Shown here in pieces: positions 8,620 to 17,045 of a stretch of 33,316 bases of DNA; the first letter of the stretch is position 1, and each line of letters starts with the position of its first letter. A model generated the notes under the pieces. That model ran no database searches and was not told the DNA's origin. It saw nothing but the letters and a program-made list of their open reading frames with translations. A program made the position numbers and the translations under genes. The DNA comes from Thermoleophilia bacterium (GTDB taxonomy: Bacteria > Actinomycetota > Thermoleophilia > Gaiellales > SKUG01), in contig JAOPYV010000052.1 in NCBI GenBank assembly GCA_025964435.1, forward strand, positions 1 to 33,316. Reading direction: 5' to 3'.

Positions 8620-9491
8620 CACGGCGCGCCGCCCTCGTCGATCCAGCGCAGCTCGATGTGGCGGTAGTCGCAGCGCGGCTCGTAGCCCAGCTCGGCGTAG
8701 ATGTGGTTCGACGTCGGGTTGGCGAGGTCGGTGAACAGCGAACACCACTGCGCACCTGCGTCGAGCTCGCGCTGCGAGAGCGCTGCCACGACGGCGCTCG
8801 CATAGCCGTGGCGACGATGCTCGGGTGGGGTGTAGACCCAGGCGACGCAGGACGAGAACGGCGTGCGTCGATTGATCGCCGCCATCGCGACCGGCTCATC
8901 GTCGACGACCCAGACCAGCATGTCCTGCCGCGACTCGAATCGAGCGACGGTCGCCTGGGCCTCGATCGAGGTCAATTCCTCGCCGATGTCCTGGACGAAG
9001 GCCGTGCACCAGCGAAGGAGCAGGTCCGTGTCCGCCGCGGCGACCGCACGTGCAGCGCCACCGGGTGCGCGCGGCGGGCGCAGCGCATGGAGCTCGAAGG
9101 CACGCAGGTCGCGCAGGGTGCGCGTCTCGACACCGGTCTCGCCGTGCCATGCGGCGGCGAACGGGATGCTGCATCGCGCGGCACCATTCACGCTCGTGGG
9201 TGACATCTGCCTGCTGCGCATGGCGCGGACGAACTGCGCGTAGTCGATCTCAGCCTCGTCGCGGAAGCCGACGATCAGGGCTGGATGGCGACCGGTTCGC
9301 ATCACCAGCGCGCTCGGCTCGTCGCCCTCCATGCCGAGCAGCATGATGACGTCGTCGCCCCAGATCGCAGGCTCGGTCAGCAGCCGGCTGAGCAGGCCGA
9401 AGGCGAGCTCGCCTTCGGCGCCTGCGGCAACCAGGTGGCCTTCCAGTCGATCGAGCGTGGCCTGCGCGCTCGGGAGGGTGATGGTTTCCAT
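8619..9491 (-). CDS. GNAT family N-acetyltransferase
   Basis: AWVYTPPEHRRHGYASAVVAALSQREL...CSLFTDLANPTSNHIYAELGYEP; TGATG junction with the VOC gene. Confidence 0.85.
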   Translation of the reverse strand: METITLPSAQATLDRLEGHLVAAGAEGELAFGLLSRLLTEPAIWGDDVIMLLGMEGDEPSALVMRTGRHPALIVGFRDEAEIDYAQFVRAMRSRQMSPTSVNGAARCSIPFAAAWHGETGVETRTLRDLRAFELHALRPPRAPGGAARAVAAADTDLLLRWCTAFVQDIGEELTSIEAQATVARFESRQDMLVWVVDDEPVAMAAINRRTPFSSCVAWVYTPPEHRRHGYASAVVAALSQRELDAGAQWCSLFTDLANPTSNHIYAELGYEPRCDYRHIELRWIDEGGAP

Positions 9492-9653
9492 GCGACATGC
9501 TCGCACGCCAGCATCGTGGTGCGCGGTCCGGAAGAAGCCGGGGAGACCCGCCGAAACCGACGCGAGAGTGTCACTGACTGCCCTAGGATCCCAGCTGGAG
9601 CGTGAGATACTCGAGCCCTCCACTGACATCTGTCACGCACGGAAGCGAACCCC

Positions 9654-9941
9654 ATGACGACCGTCTCCCAGATCAGCACCTTCACCCCGTACACGACGCG
9701 CAACGGCGAGCCGATCCCCCGGCCCGGCCGCGACGCGAAGCGACGCTCGCACGCGCACGCCGGCCAGGGAGCCGCCCTGCTCGCCGCGACGCAGACGCTC
9801 CCGTTCGCCGTCGGCGGCTCGCTGCGCGTCTCCAACGGCCTGCTCTTCCCGATCGCCGGCGCTGCACTCGGCGCCTTGCTGCTCGGTGCCCCCGGCGTCT
9901 TCCTCGGCGGCATTGCCGGCTGGCTGTTCGCCCGCCGATGA
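9654..9941 (+). CDS. Small hypothetical membrane protein
   Basis: 95 aa; glycine-rich hydrophobic C-terminal hairpin (PIAGAALGALLLGAPGVFLGGIAGWLFARR). Confidence 0.6.
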   Translation: MTTVSQISTFTPYTTRNGEPIPRPGRDAKRRSHAHAGQGAALLAATQTLPFAVGGSLRVSNGLLFPIAGAALGALLLGAPGVFLGGIAGWLFARR

Positions 9942-9945
9942 CACG

Positions 9946-10650
9946 TCAGTCGGGCATCCCCAGCAGCGCCATCCGATAGCCGAGCAGTGATGCGCGCCAG
10001 CGCGGCGTCAGCCCTGCCGCTTCGAACAGCAGCTTGAGCTCGGCAGGCGTGTAGGCACGCAGCACCGACACCGGACCATCGAACCGGGTCAGCTCATTGC
10101 GGGTGACCGTGTGCGAGAGCAGCTTCGCGACGATCCACGGATGCCATGCGCGTATCAGGTCGTTCACGAGCACGGCGGAGCTGACGCGGCGCATCTCCCG
10201 CAGCACCTGGAGCGCCTCGGCCGGCTGGAAATGGTGCAGCATCAGCGAGCACGTCGCGATATCGAACGCGCCATCGTCGAACGGCAGGTCGAGCGCGTTG
10301 CCGAGCACGAGCTCCACGCGCCCCTCCGTGCGGCGCGCCGCCTCCTCGAGCGTGAACGGCTGGACGTCGAGGCCGGTCACCTCGACTGCCCGACCCAGCT
10401 CGTCGCAGTGCGCGACGACCGCGCGCGGAATGTCAGCGGCGCCGGTTGCCACGTCGAGCACGCGCAGCGGTCGCTCCGCCACCGGTCGCTGACGAAGCGC
10501 CGCGTCGATGCCGCGCAGCGTCAGGTCCGCGCCACCGAGCAGTCGATTCAGGCGCGTCAGGTCATCGAGCGCACCGGATACCGCCGCCGGGTCGGCGGTT
10601 GGCTCATCCATGTGCTCGGCGACGTCGATCCTGTTGGGCCGAAGCGGCAT
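9946..10650 (-). CDS. Class I SAM-dependent methyltransferase
   Basis: RVLDVATGAADIPRAVV, VTGLDVQPFTLEEA, LPFDDGAFDIATCSLMLHHF. Confidence 0.85.
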   Translation of the reverse strand: MPLRPNRIDVAEHMDEPTADPAAVSGALDDLTRLNRLLGGADLTLRGIDAALRQRPVAERPLRVLDVATGAADIPRAVVAHCDELGRAVEVTGLDVQPFTLEEAARRTEGRVELVLGNALDLPFDDGAFDIATCSLMLHHFQPAEALQVLREMRRVSSAVLVNDLIRAWHPWIVAKLLSHTVTRNELTRFDGPVSVLRAYTPAELKLLFEAAGLTPRWRASLLGYRMALLGMPD

Positions 10651-10658
10651 GCGCGTAC

Positions 10659-11033
10659 TCAGGGCGTGTCCTCGGGAGTGGTCTCGTCCGTCGCGTCGTC
10701 GGCGGGAGCATCCTCCGGCGCGACCTCATCGGCTGCGTCATCTGCCGCGTCATCTGCCGCGTCGTCAGCCGCGTCGTCAGCCGGCGCATCGGAGTCGTCG
10801 GCGCCCGAGTCGTCTTCCGTCGCATCGTCTTCCGGCTGCTCGATCGTGGACGAGTTGTCCACGTCGCCGCTGTCGTCGTCGTCGCCGAACACGAGGAACA
10901 GCAGCAGCACGATCAGCGCCAGCGCGACGACCATGCCGATCATGAATCCGGCGCCGCGGCCGTCGCCCGGGCCAGGGCCTGGGCCTGGGCCTGCGGGTCC
11001 GGTCTCCTCGATGATCTCCGTGCGACGCGCCAT
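10659..11033 (-). CDS. Small single-TM protein with GPGPGPG segment and Asp/Ala-repeat acidic tail
   Basis: GPAGPGPGPGPGDGRG, TM MIGMVVALALIVLLLFLVF, tail (ADDA)n; SD gaaggga upstream. Confidence 0.65.
   Translation of the reverse strand: MARRTEIIEETGPAGPGPGPGPGDGRGAGFMIGMVVALALIVLLLFLVFGDDDDSGDVDNSSTIEQPEDDATEDDSGADDSDAPADDAADDAADDAADDAADEVAPEDAPADDATDETTPEDTP
10729..10788 (-). repeat. 12-bp imperfect tandem repeat encoding (ADDA)n
   Basis: Successive gccgcgtc[ag]tc[at] units within the acidic tail. Confidence 0.7.
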
Positions 11034-11108
11034 GCGGTTCCCTTCATTGCGTTCCCGAGGAGATGTCCCGATCCGGGTCGGTCAAACCCGGCGCGCGCGG
11101 CTGCTGCT

Positions 11109-11744
11109 TCAGGGGAGGCGGAAGTCGAACCGGTACTGCTGCGTGGATCCGTTCGATTCGACGGGCGCGATCACGTTGTCCTCGTCGAATAGCCCTGTGC
11201 TGTCCTCGTCCTGGTCGGAGACGCCCGGGACATAGAGCTGGGTCGTGAGCAGCTCGCCGCCATCGCCCGACAGCTTCACGTGGATGTGTTCGGTGCGACC
11301 CGTGTAGGCGCCGGGGACGACGGTGCGCAGCTCGTAGCCGCCAGTGGCGTTGGTCAGCTGGTGTCCACGGAACCGGAAGCCATCGTTGTCGTAGACACCG
11401 TCGGCGTCGGTCTGCCAGAAGTCGATGCGCAGGCCAGCTGCTGGCGCGCACGCTGCGTCGTAGACCGCGCCGCGCACCACGATCACGTCGCCATCGCCGT
11501 CCTGCGCGAGGTCGGCTTTCCGGGGCGCGCCGGGCGAGAAGTACGGACCCTCCGTCTGCGCCGGGGTGGGCGCCGCGGGGCATGCGTCGGCGGCGCCGGC
11601 GGGTGCGGCGTCCTGCTCGGTGGTTGCCGGGGCGGGGGCGCGCGTGGACGTGGTCGACTCCGGCTCGGTGTCGGAGCCGTAATCGCCGCAGCCGCCGAGC
11701 GCGAGCGCGAGCGCCATGATCGTCATGTATCGGAACGGGGACAT
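11109..11744 (-). CDS. Intradiol ring-cleavage dioxygenase-like lipoprotein
   Basis: Lipobox ALALGGC; TEGPYFSPGAPRKADL...RIDFWQTDADGVYDN...YELRTVVPGAYTGRTEHIHVKL; start at ATG 11744 with ggaggg SD. Confidence 0.8.
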   Translation of the reverse strand: MSPFRYMTIMALALALGGCGDYGSDTEPESTTSTRAPAPATTEQDAAPAGAADACPAAPTPAQTEGPYFSPGAPRKADLAQDGDGDVIVVRGAVYDAACAPAAGLRIDFWQTDADGVYDNDGFRFRGHQLTNATGGYELRTVVPGAYTGRTEHIHVKLSGDGGELLTTQLYVPGVSDQDEDSTGLFDEDNVIAPVESNGSTQQYRFDFRLP

Positions 11745-11775
11745 GTCGCCCTCCGTCTCCCCGGTGCGGGCCCGG

Positions 11776-12411
11776 TTAGGCGACGACGATGCTGACGGCG
11801 AGTCCGTCGCCGATCGGCAGCACGTTCGACTGCAGGCGCGGTTCGTTCGCGAGGAACTCGTGGTAGGCACGCAGGGCGTTGACGTGGTCGCTCTCGACGT
11901 CAGGCTTGCCGATCTTGCTGGCTGCCGCGACGTTGTCGGCGATGATCGTGCCGCCGGGTCGCATCTTCGGGATCAGCTGGCGCGCGTACTCGACGTAGCC
12001 GCCCTTGTCCGCGTCGATGAAGGCGAGGTCCCAGGGCCCGTCGAGCGTCGCGAGCGTGTCGCTCGCAGGGCCGCGATGCACGGTCACGCGATCGGTCAGG
12101 CCGACGCGCTCGAACAGCGCCTCGGCCGCGTCGGCGTGGACGTCCTCGAGCTCGAGCGTGTCGAGGTGGCCGTCGGACGGGAGCGCACGGGCCATCCACG
12201 TCGCGCTGTAGCCGAACAGCGTTCCCACCTCGATGATGCGGCGTGCTCCAGCAAGTCGCACGAGCGTCGCAAGCGTGGCGCCGGTGTCGCTCGGCACCTC
12301 GATCAGCGGGCCGCGCTCAGCGAAGGCCTCGCGGGCGGCGATGAGCGCCTCGTCCTCGCGCCAGTAGCGCTCGCCGAGCCATTCACGCGTCTGGACATCG
12401 ATCTCGTACAC
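11776..12411 (-). CDS. SAM-dependent O-methyltransferase (Methyltransf_3 type)
   Basis: RIIEVGTLFGYSATWMARALP, WDLAFIDADKGGYVEYARQLIPKMRPGGTIIADNV; GTG start with GGAGGAATTCC SD. Confidence 0.9.
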   Translation of the reverse strand: MYEIDVQTREWLGERYWREDEALIAAREAFAERGPLIEVPSDTGATLATLVRLAGARRIIEVGTLFGYSATWMARALPSDGHLDTLELEDVHADAAEALFERVGLTDRVTVHRGPASDTLATLDGPWDLAFIDADKGGYVEYARQLIPKMRPGGTIIADNVAAASKIGKPDVESDHVNALRAYHEFLANEPRLQSNVLPIGDGLAVSIVVA

Positions 12412-12445
12412 GGAATTCCTCCACGTCGTCTATCGCGTCTCGCAA

Positions 12446-12532
12446 CGGAGGGGGTGGGATTCGAACCCACGGAAAGCTTGCACCTTCAACGGTTTTCAAG
12501 ACCGTCACCTTCGACCGCTCGGTCACCCCTCC
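12446..12532 (-). tRNA. tRNA-Ser(TGA)
   Basis: GGAGGGG/CCCCTCC acceptor, anticodon loop acggt-ctTGAaa-accgt, long variable arm, GGTTCGAATCC. Confidence 0.95.
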
Positions 12533-12623
12533 AGGGACGCCAGCATAGCATTCCGCCTCGGCCATCCACGACCCCTCAGAGGACCTGAATCGGGCCGCAG
12601 ACCGCTGCACGAAAACCCAGCCG

Positions 12624-12929
12624 CTAGTCGAACTGCGCCAGCACCGTCAGCCAAAAGAGGGCGAGTGCGATCGTCGTCGCTGCATGGATGGACATCACGA
12701 TGATGACGACGCGCCCCCAGGACCCGATCCAGATCAACACCGTGGCGACGATCCACCAGGCAATCGAGAGTGCGCCGATCACCAAGCCTGAAAGCAGGGG
12801 ATCCCAGCCGGTGAAGGCGACGAGGAACATGCCTGCGAGCGCTGCCGCCAACGGGGCGGCGAGGAGCCAATACGCAGTGGACAACGAGATCCACACCCAA
12901 CCAACGGTCGTGGGGTTCGCCGCCCTCAC
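12624..12929 (-). CDS. Small hypothetical membrane protein (about 3 TM)
   Basis: 101 aa, strongly hydrophobic; 4-bp overlap with upstream gene. Confidence 0.6.
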   Translation of the reverse strand: MRAANPTTVGWVWISLSTAYWLLAAPLAAALAGMFLVAFTGWDPLLSGLVIGALSIAWWIVATVLIWIGSWGRVVIIVMSIHAATTIALALFWLTVLAQFD

Positions 12930-13570
12930 TCGCTGAGCTCAAAGCGCAGGCGGGCGATCATCAGCTCGCCGTCCTTGACCGGCTGCAGCGAGAGCTTCGT
13001 GGCGACGTTGCCGATCGCGGCTTCGGAGGTCCACTCGGTGCTCGAGGAGTCGGCGGCGTCCTCGAGCCCGCTCGTCTCCAGCTCGAGCCCCTTCGCCCAC
13101 TCCGCCGCGCGCTCGGCGGCGCGCTTCGGCGATTCGGCCGGGCCGCGCAGGCTGACGCTGTCGGCGACGCCGTCCTCGACGGTGACGACGGCCTTGGTGA
13201 CCGGTGAGCCGAGCCGCTTACCCTGCGGCAGGCGCAGCTCGACGCGCTCGGAGTCGTAGTCGTAGAAGCCGGGGAAGCCGGGCATCTCCTCACCGGGCAG
13301 CGACTTCTCGGCGATCGTCTCGCGCAGGTCGAGCGTCAGCGTGTCGGGGTCGGCGCTGGCGCTGCCCCACAGGATCCCGACGATCGGCACGGCAAGCACG
13401 ACGGCGATGAGCGCGATGGCGGTGCGCAGCAGCCAGCGCGAGGGCGCAGCGCCTGCACGGCGACGCGCGCCGTAGACGAGCAGCAGCACGATCGCGACGA
13501 CGAGCAGGATCGCCAGCGCGGCGATCATGAACAGCAGGACGAATGCGGCGCCGATCGAGCCGAGTCCCAT
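12926..13570 (-). CDS. Hypothetical membrane-anchored protein
   Basis: Two N-terminal TM segments followed by a charged extracellular-type domain. Confidence 0.65.
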   Translation of the reverse strand: MGLGSIGAAFVLLFMIAALAILLVVAIVLLLVYGARRRAGAAPSRWLLRTAIALIAVVLAVPIVGILWGSASADPDTLTLDLRETIAEKSLPGEEMPGFPGFYDYDSERVELRLPQGKRLGSPVTKAVVTVEDGVADSVSLRGPAESPKRAAERAAEWAKGLELETSGLEDAADSSSTEWTSEAAIGNVATKLSLQPVKDGELMIARLRFELSE

Positions 13571-13625
13571 CAGATACCGCGGAGCGTGGTTGCAGTCATG
13601 GAAAGAACCTTACGACATGGCGGCG

Positions 13626-13631
13626 TAGGAT
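13626..13631 (+). promoter_or_regulatory. Putative leaderless -10 element TAGGAT
   Basis: TAGGAT followed by 6 nt then the ATG of the pentapeptide-repeat gene. Confidence 0.45.
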
Positions 13632-13637
13632 CCCCCC

Positions 13638-14339
13638 ATGGCCCGCTCCGACAAGCACCTACCCGTCCCACCCGCGCCGCCGCGGCTCGCACGCGAGCGC
13701 GCCACGCTCGGGGCTGAGGAGCTGGAGCTGCTCGACGATCGACCCGAGATCACCGAGGTCGCACTCTCGGGCGATGCGCTCGCGGGACGCGACCTGAGCG
13801 GCTCGAGCTGGCAGGACGTCGAGGCGACCGACCTCGACCTCTCGGGCGCGACGCTCGAGCACGCGAGCCTGATGGACGTCGCCTTCACGCGCTCGGACCT
13901 CGCCAACGTCGCGCTGCGCGGCAGTGCGATCGTGCGTGCGTCGTTCGTGCATGGACGCACGCTCGGCTTCGGGATCGCCGATGGCCGGATGCAGGACGTC
14001 ACCTTCGACGAGACGCAGCTCGACCTCGCCAACTTCCGCTTCGCCAAGCTGGCCTGCGTCGTGTTCCGCGGCTGCCGCATGCACGAGGCGGACTTCTCCT
14101 CCGCGGAGCTCAAGTCAGTCGTCTTCGATCACTGCGACCTGAGCGGTGCCGACTTCTCGCGCGCGACCTTCGAACGCTGCGAGATGCGAGGCTGCACGCT
14201 GGATCGGGCGAAGGGCATGGTGAGCTTCGCCGGCATCTCGATGCCCTGGCCCGACGTGATCGACCTCGCGCCACTGCTGGCTGCGGCGGTCGGCATCCAC
14301 GTGCTCGAGGGCGAGGGCCACGACCCTGCCGAGCCGTGA
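13638..14339 (+). CDS. Pentapeptide-repeat protein
   Basis: A(D/N)LxX repeats: LDLANFRFAKLACVVFRGCRMHEADFSSAELKSVVFDHCDLSGADFSRATFERCEMRGCTL. Confidence 0.9.
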   Translation: MARSDKHLPVPPAPPRLARERATLGAEELELLDDRPEITEVALSGDALAGRDLSGSSWQDVEATDLDLSGATLEHASLMDVAFTRSDLANVALRGSAIVRASFVHGRTLGFGIADGRMQDVTFDETQLDLANFRFAKLACVVFRGCRMHEADFSSAELKSVVFDHCDLSGADFSRATFERCEMRGCTLDRAKGMVSFAGISMPWPDVIDLAPLLAAAVGIHVLEGEGHDPAEP

Positions 14340-14345
14340 GGCTCG

Positions 14346-14663
14346 TCAGCCGTTGGACCAGCCGCACGCGTCGCAGCGCTTGACGATCTTGCGCGGCGCC
14401 TGGCTCGGGGCCTGGCCCGGCGCGGAGAAGCCGATCTGCTCGATCTGGGTCACGCCACGGCTGCCGCACTCGGGGCACTGGTCCGTGAAGCGGCCGCAAC
14501 GGCCGTTGCAGTCGTCGCAGCTCAGCACGTTCGCGGATTCGGGCATGAGGTCCGTCGAATTGCAGTGCGGACAATGCAGCAGGCCGTCGGCCATCCGCAC
14601 GTTCGGCAGGTCGGCGTCACTGGCTGCGGCGGTAACATCGGGCGGCGTCATGCGACCCATCAT
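14346..14663 (-). CDS. Small zinc-ribbon protein
   Basis: Four CxxC motifs: CPHC, CDDC, CPEC, CDAC. Confidence 0.7.
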   Translation of the reverse strand: MMGRMTPPDVTAAASDADLPNVRMADGLLHCPHCNSTDLMPESANVLSCDDCNGRCGRFTDQCPECGSRGVTQIEQIGFSAPGQAPSQAPRKIVKRCDACGWSNG

Positions 14664-14678
14664 GACAGCCCGCTGCGC

Positions 14679-15242
14679 TCAGGTGGCGGAACGATCGCGC
14701 AGCCAGCGCATCCGCACGCCGTTTGCGCCGTAGCGGCGCAGCTCCTCGAGCGTGAACAGGCGCCGCTCGAGCGCGGCGGCGTCGAAGACCGTCGGGCCGG
14801 AGCCGAGCACGGTCGGGGCCATCGTGAGGAGAAGCTCGTCGACGCGGTCGACGGCGAGCGCCTGGCCGGCGATGTCGCCGCCACCGCAGATCCAGATCCG
14901 CTCGTGACCGGCGGCTTCGATCGCATCGAGGATCGGCGCGATGTCGCCCTCGACACGGGTCACTGGGGTGTCAGCGTCGGCAGCGGCCGCCGCCTCGGCG
15001 AGCGCGACGTCGTGGGAGACGAGCCAGATCGGCAGGCCGCGATGCGGCAGGGCCTGCCCTTCCTTCACGAGCCAGCGCTGCGTCGCACTCCCGATGACGA
15101 TGGCATCGATCGTCGCGATGAACTCGGCGAACTCGGCCTCGTGCTCCCCCGCCGCTTCGAGCAGCGCGAGGAAGGAGAGGTCGTCGCCGGGACCGGCGAT
15201 CCGGCCGTCGATCGACATCGCGGTGTACCAGGTGACGTACAT
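14679..15242 (-). CDS. Dihydrofolate reductase / RibD C-terminal domain family protein
   Basis: MYVTWYTAMSIDGRIAG...IWICGGGDIAGQALAVDRVDELLLTMAPTVLGSG. Confidence 0.85.
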   Translation of the reverse strand: MYVTWYTAMSIDGRIAGPGDDLSFLALLEAAGEHEAEFAEFIATIDAIVIGSATQRWLVKEGQALPHRGLPIWLVSHDVALAEAAAAADADTPVTRVEGDIAPILDAIEAAGHERIWICGGGDIAGQALAVDRVDELLLTMAPTVLGSGPTVFDAAALERRLFTLEELRRYGANGVRMRWLRDRSAT

Positions 15243-15249
15243 GCAATGG

Positions 15250-15255
15250 ACTCTA
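15250..15255 (-). promoter_or_regulatory. Putative leaderless -10 element TAGAGT
   Basis: TAGAGT-7 nt-ATG on the minus strand. Confidence 0.45.
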
Positions 15256-15304
15256 CGCCGACCGACTGTAAGGCCAGCCATACACTTCGCTAGACTGGTG
15301 GCAG

Positions 15305-15814
15305 ATGAACGTCCTCGAAGCCATCCATGAGCGCCGCACCGTCAAGAAGTACGAGCCGATCCCGGTGCCGCGCGAGCAGCTCGAACGGATCCTCGAGGCG
15401 GCGCGCTGGGCGCCCAACCACCGCATGACGCAACCGTGGCGCTTCCGCGTGCTGGGCCCGGTGTCGCTCGGTCGGCTCGCGACGGCCGCCGGTGAGGGTG
15501 CCAAGAAGCTGATGCGTGCCCCGACCCTGGTCGTCGCGTCCTACGTGCCAAGCCCGATACCGATCCATGCCGCCGAGGACGAGCAGGCGACGAGCTGCGC
15601 GATCTACGCGACGCTGCTCGCCGCGCATGCCGAAGGCGTCAGCTCCTACTGGCGCACGATCAACCTGCTCGACACGGAGGCAGGACGGGTCGCAACCGGC
15701 GTGCCCGCCAACGAGCGCGTGCTCGGCCTGCTGCACTTCGGCACGGCGATCGGCGAGCTGCCTGATCCGCCCGAGCGCGGCGGCATCGACGAGTACGTCA
15801 CCTTCCTCGACTGA
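15305..15814 (+). CDS. Nitroreductase family protein
   Basis: MNVLEAIHERRTVKKYEPIPVPREQLERILEAARWAPNHRMTQPWRF. Confidence 0.92.
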   Translation: MNVLEAIHERRTVKKYEPIPVPREQLERILEAARWAPNHRMTQPWRFRVLGPVSLGRLATAAGEGAKKLMRAPTLVVASYVPSPIPIHAAEDEQATSCAIYATLLAAHAEGVSSYWRTINLLDTEAGRVATGVPANERVLGLLHFGTAIGELPDPPERGGIDEYVTFLD

Positions 15815-15830
15815 CACCCGAAGACGCATG

Positions 15831-15864
15831 GGGCGGCACCGGTGCACCAGCACCGACACCGCCC
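15831..15864. terminator. Bidirectional hairpin between convergent genes
   Basis: gggcgg-cac-cggtgc-acca-gcaccg-aca-ccgccc, with an outer gacgc/gcgtc pair. Confidence 0.5.
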
Positions 15865-15881
15865 GCATTGCGCGTCATCGT

Positions 15882-16571
15882 TCACCCAACGATGAACCCT
15901 GTGCCCTTCACGATCTTGAGCGTGCTGGGGATGGTGCGCACGCCGTCGAGCACACCCGGAGCCGGCAGCTTGCCGAGGATGCTGCGGATCCACGCTGCGT
16001 GGCGCGCCTCGACCGTGGCGATGCGGCCTGCGGCCTGCGTCACCGCGGTGCTGTGGATGTAGGCGACCTGACCGAGGTAGGCGGCGACGCCGGTCTCCTC
16101 GAGCGCGAGGGCGGTAGCGGTGAACGAGTTGTTCGATCCGGTCGTGCCCTTGAAGTTGAACTTCGGGCTCTTGACCGGCGTGCCACCGAGCTGGCGGATC
16201 GTGGCGGCGACTGCCTTCACGTGTGCTGCCTCATGACCGGCGACGACCTTGGCGAAGTAGGCGTTGGTGCTGTTGAGCGCACCCTTGCGAACCGCCTCGG
16301 CGTAGAACGCGGCCTCGAGGTACTCGAGCGTCAGCGCGTAGTTGAGGATCTTGATGTCGTTGGTCGGGCTGGAGCCGATCTCGCGGGTGGCAGCCATCGA
16401 GGCGGCCGGAGCGAGCAGGGACGACGCGGCGACTGCGCCACCGGCGCCGACGGCGAAGCGCTTGAGGAACTGCGCGCGGGTCGTGCCGGATGCGGCGTCA
16501 GCGGTCTCGCGAATGGCTCCATCGACGTCGACGCTCTCGATGTCGAGGAGTGGTGTGGTCTGGGTGTCCAT
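15882..16571 (-). CDS. Ferritin-like domain protein with signal-type N-terminus
   Basis: TTRAQFLKRFAVGAGGAVAASSLLAPAASMAA then helical EYLEAAFYAEAV...EAAHVKAV...ALEETGVAAYLGQ...EARHAAWI. Confidence 0.8.
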   Translation of the reverse strand: MDTQTTPLLDIESVDVDGAIRETADAASGTTRAQFLKRFAVGAGGAVAASSLLAPAASMAATREIGSSPTNDIKILNYALTLEYLEAAFYAEAVRKGALNSTNAYFAKVVAGHEAAHVKAVAATIRQLGGTPVKSPKFNFKGTTGSNNSFTATALALEETGVAAYLGQVAYIHSTAVTQAAGRIATVEARHAAWIRSILGKLPAPGVLDGVRTIPSTLKIVKGTGFIVG

Positions 16572-16781
16572 GGTCTGCCTCTTTCGTCTGTGAAGTCGCG
16601 GCGCTGCCGGATGGCGGCGTCAACGATCGCCACATACGACGGTGACTGACAGGACGGTTTTCGCGATTCGTCGAAACCGCCGAAAGCTCTCCCTCCGCAA
16701 AACCGCAGGGTGGTTCGCTGCGGAAGGGACCCCGACGCTCCCGACAACGGGAACCGCTCCACCCACGCAAGGAGACCTGAC

Positions 16782-17036
16782 ATGCCCGGATTCATTGGAC
16801 CCATGGAGATCGCATTCTTCGCGATCATCGCCCTGCTCATCCTCGGCCCGAAGCGCCTGCCTGAGATGGGCAAGTCGCTCGGCCGCAGCCTCAAGGAGTT
16901 CAAGAGCTCCGTCTCCGGTGACGGCGACGCGAAGTCCTCCAACGACGAGGTGACGAAGCTGTTCGAGGCGAGCGCCTCGGACGTCGAGACCCCGACCGCC
17001 ACCCCGGTCGCCGTCGACACCAAGCTCCACGCCTAG
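16782..17036 (+). CDS. tatA: Sec-independent translocase protein TatA
   Basis: IGPMEIAFFAIIALLILGPKRLPEMGKSLGRSLKEFK; SD aaggag. Confidence 0.95.
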   Translation: MPGFIGPMEIAFFAIIALLILGPKRLPEMGKSLGRSLKEFKSSVSGDGDAKSSNDEVTKLFEASASDVETPTATPVAVDTKLHA

Positions 17037-17045
17037 GACACTCGG

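Noticed and set aside
10729-10788. CRISPR-like or satellite array
   Set aside because: 12-bp periodicity without spacers, inside a coding frame encoding (ADDA)n.
16655-16781. c-di-AMP (ydaO) riboswitch upstream of tatA
   Set aside because: Only loose resemblance of short strings (gcggaaggga, gggaaccgc). Order and pairing do not fit the consensus from memory; needs an Infernal scan.
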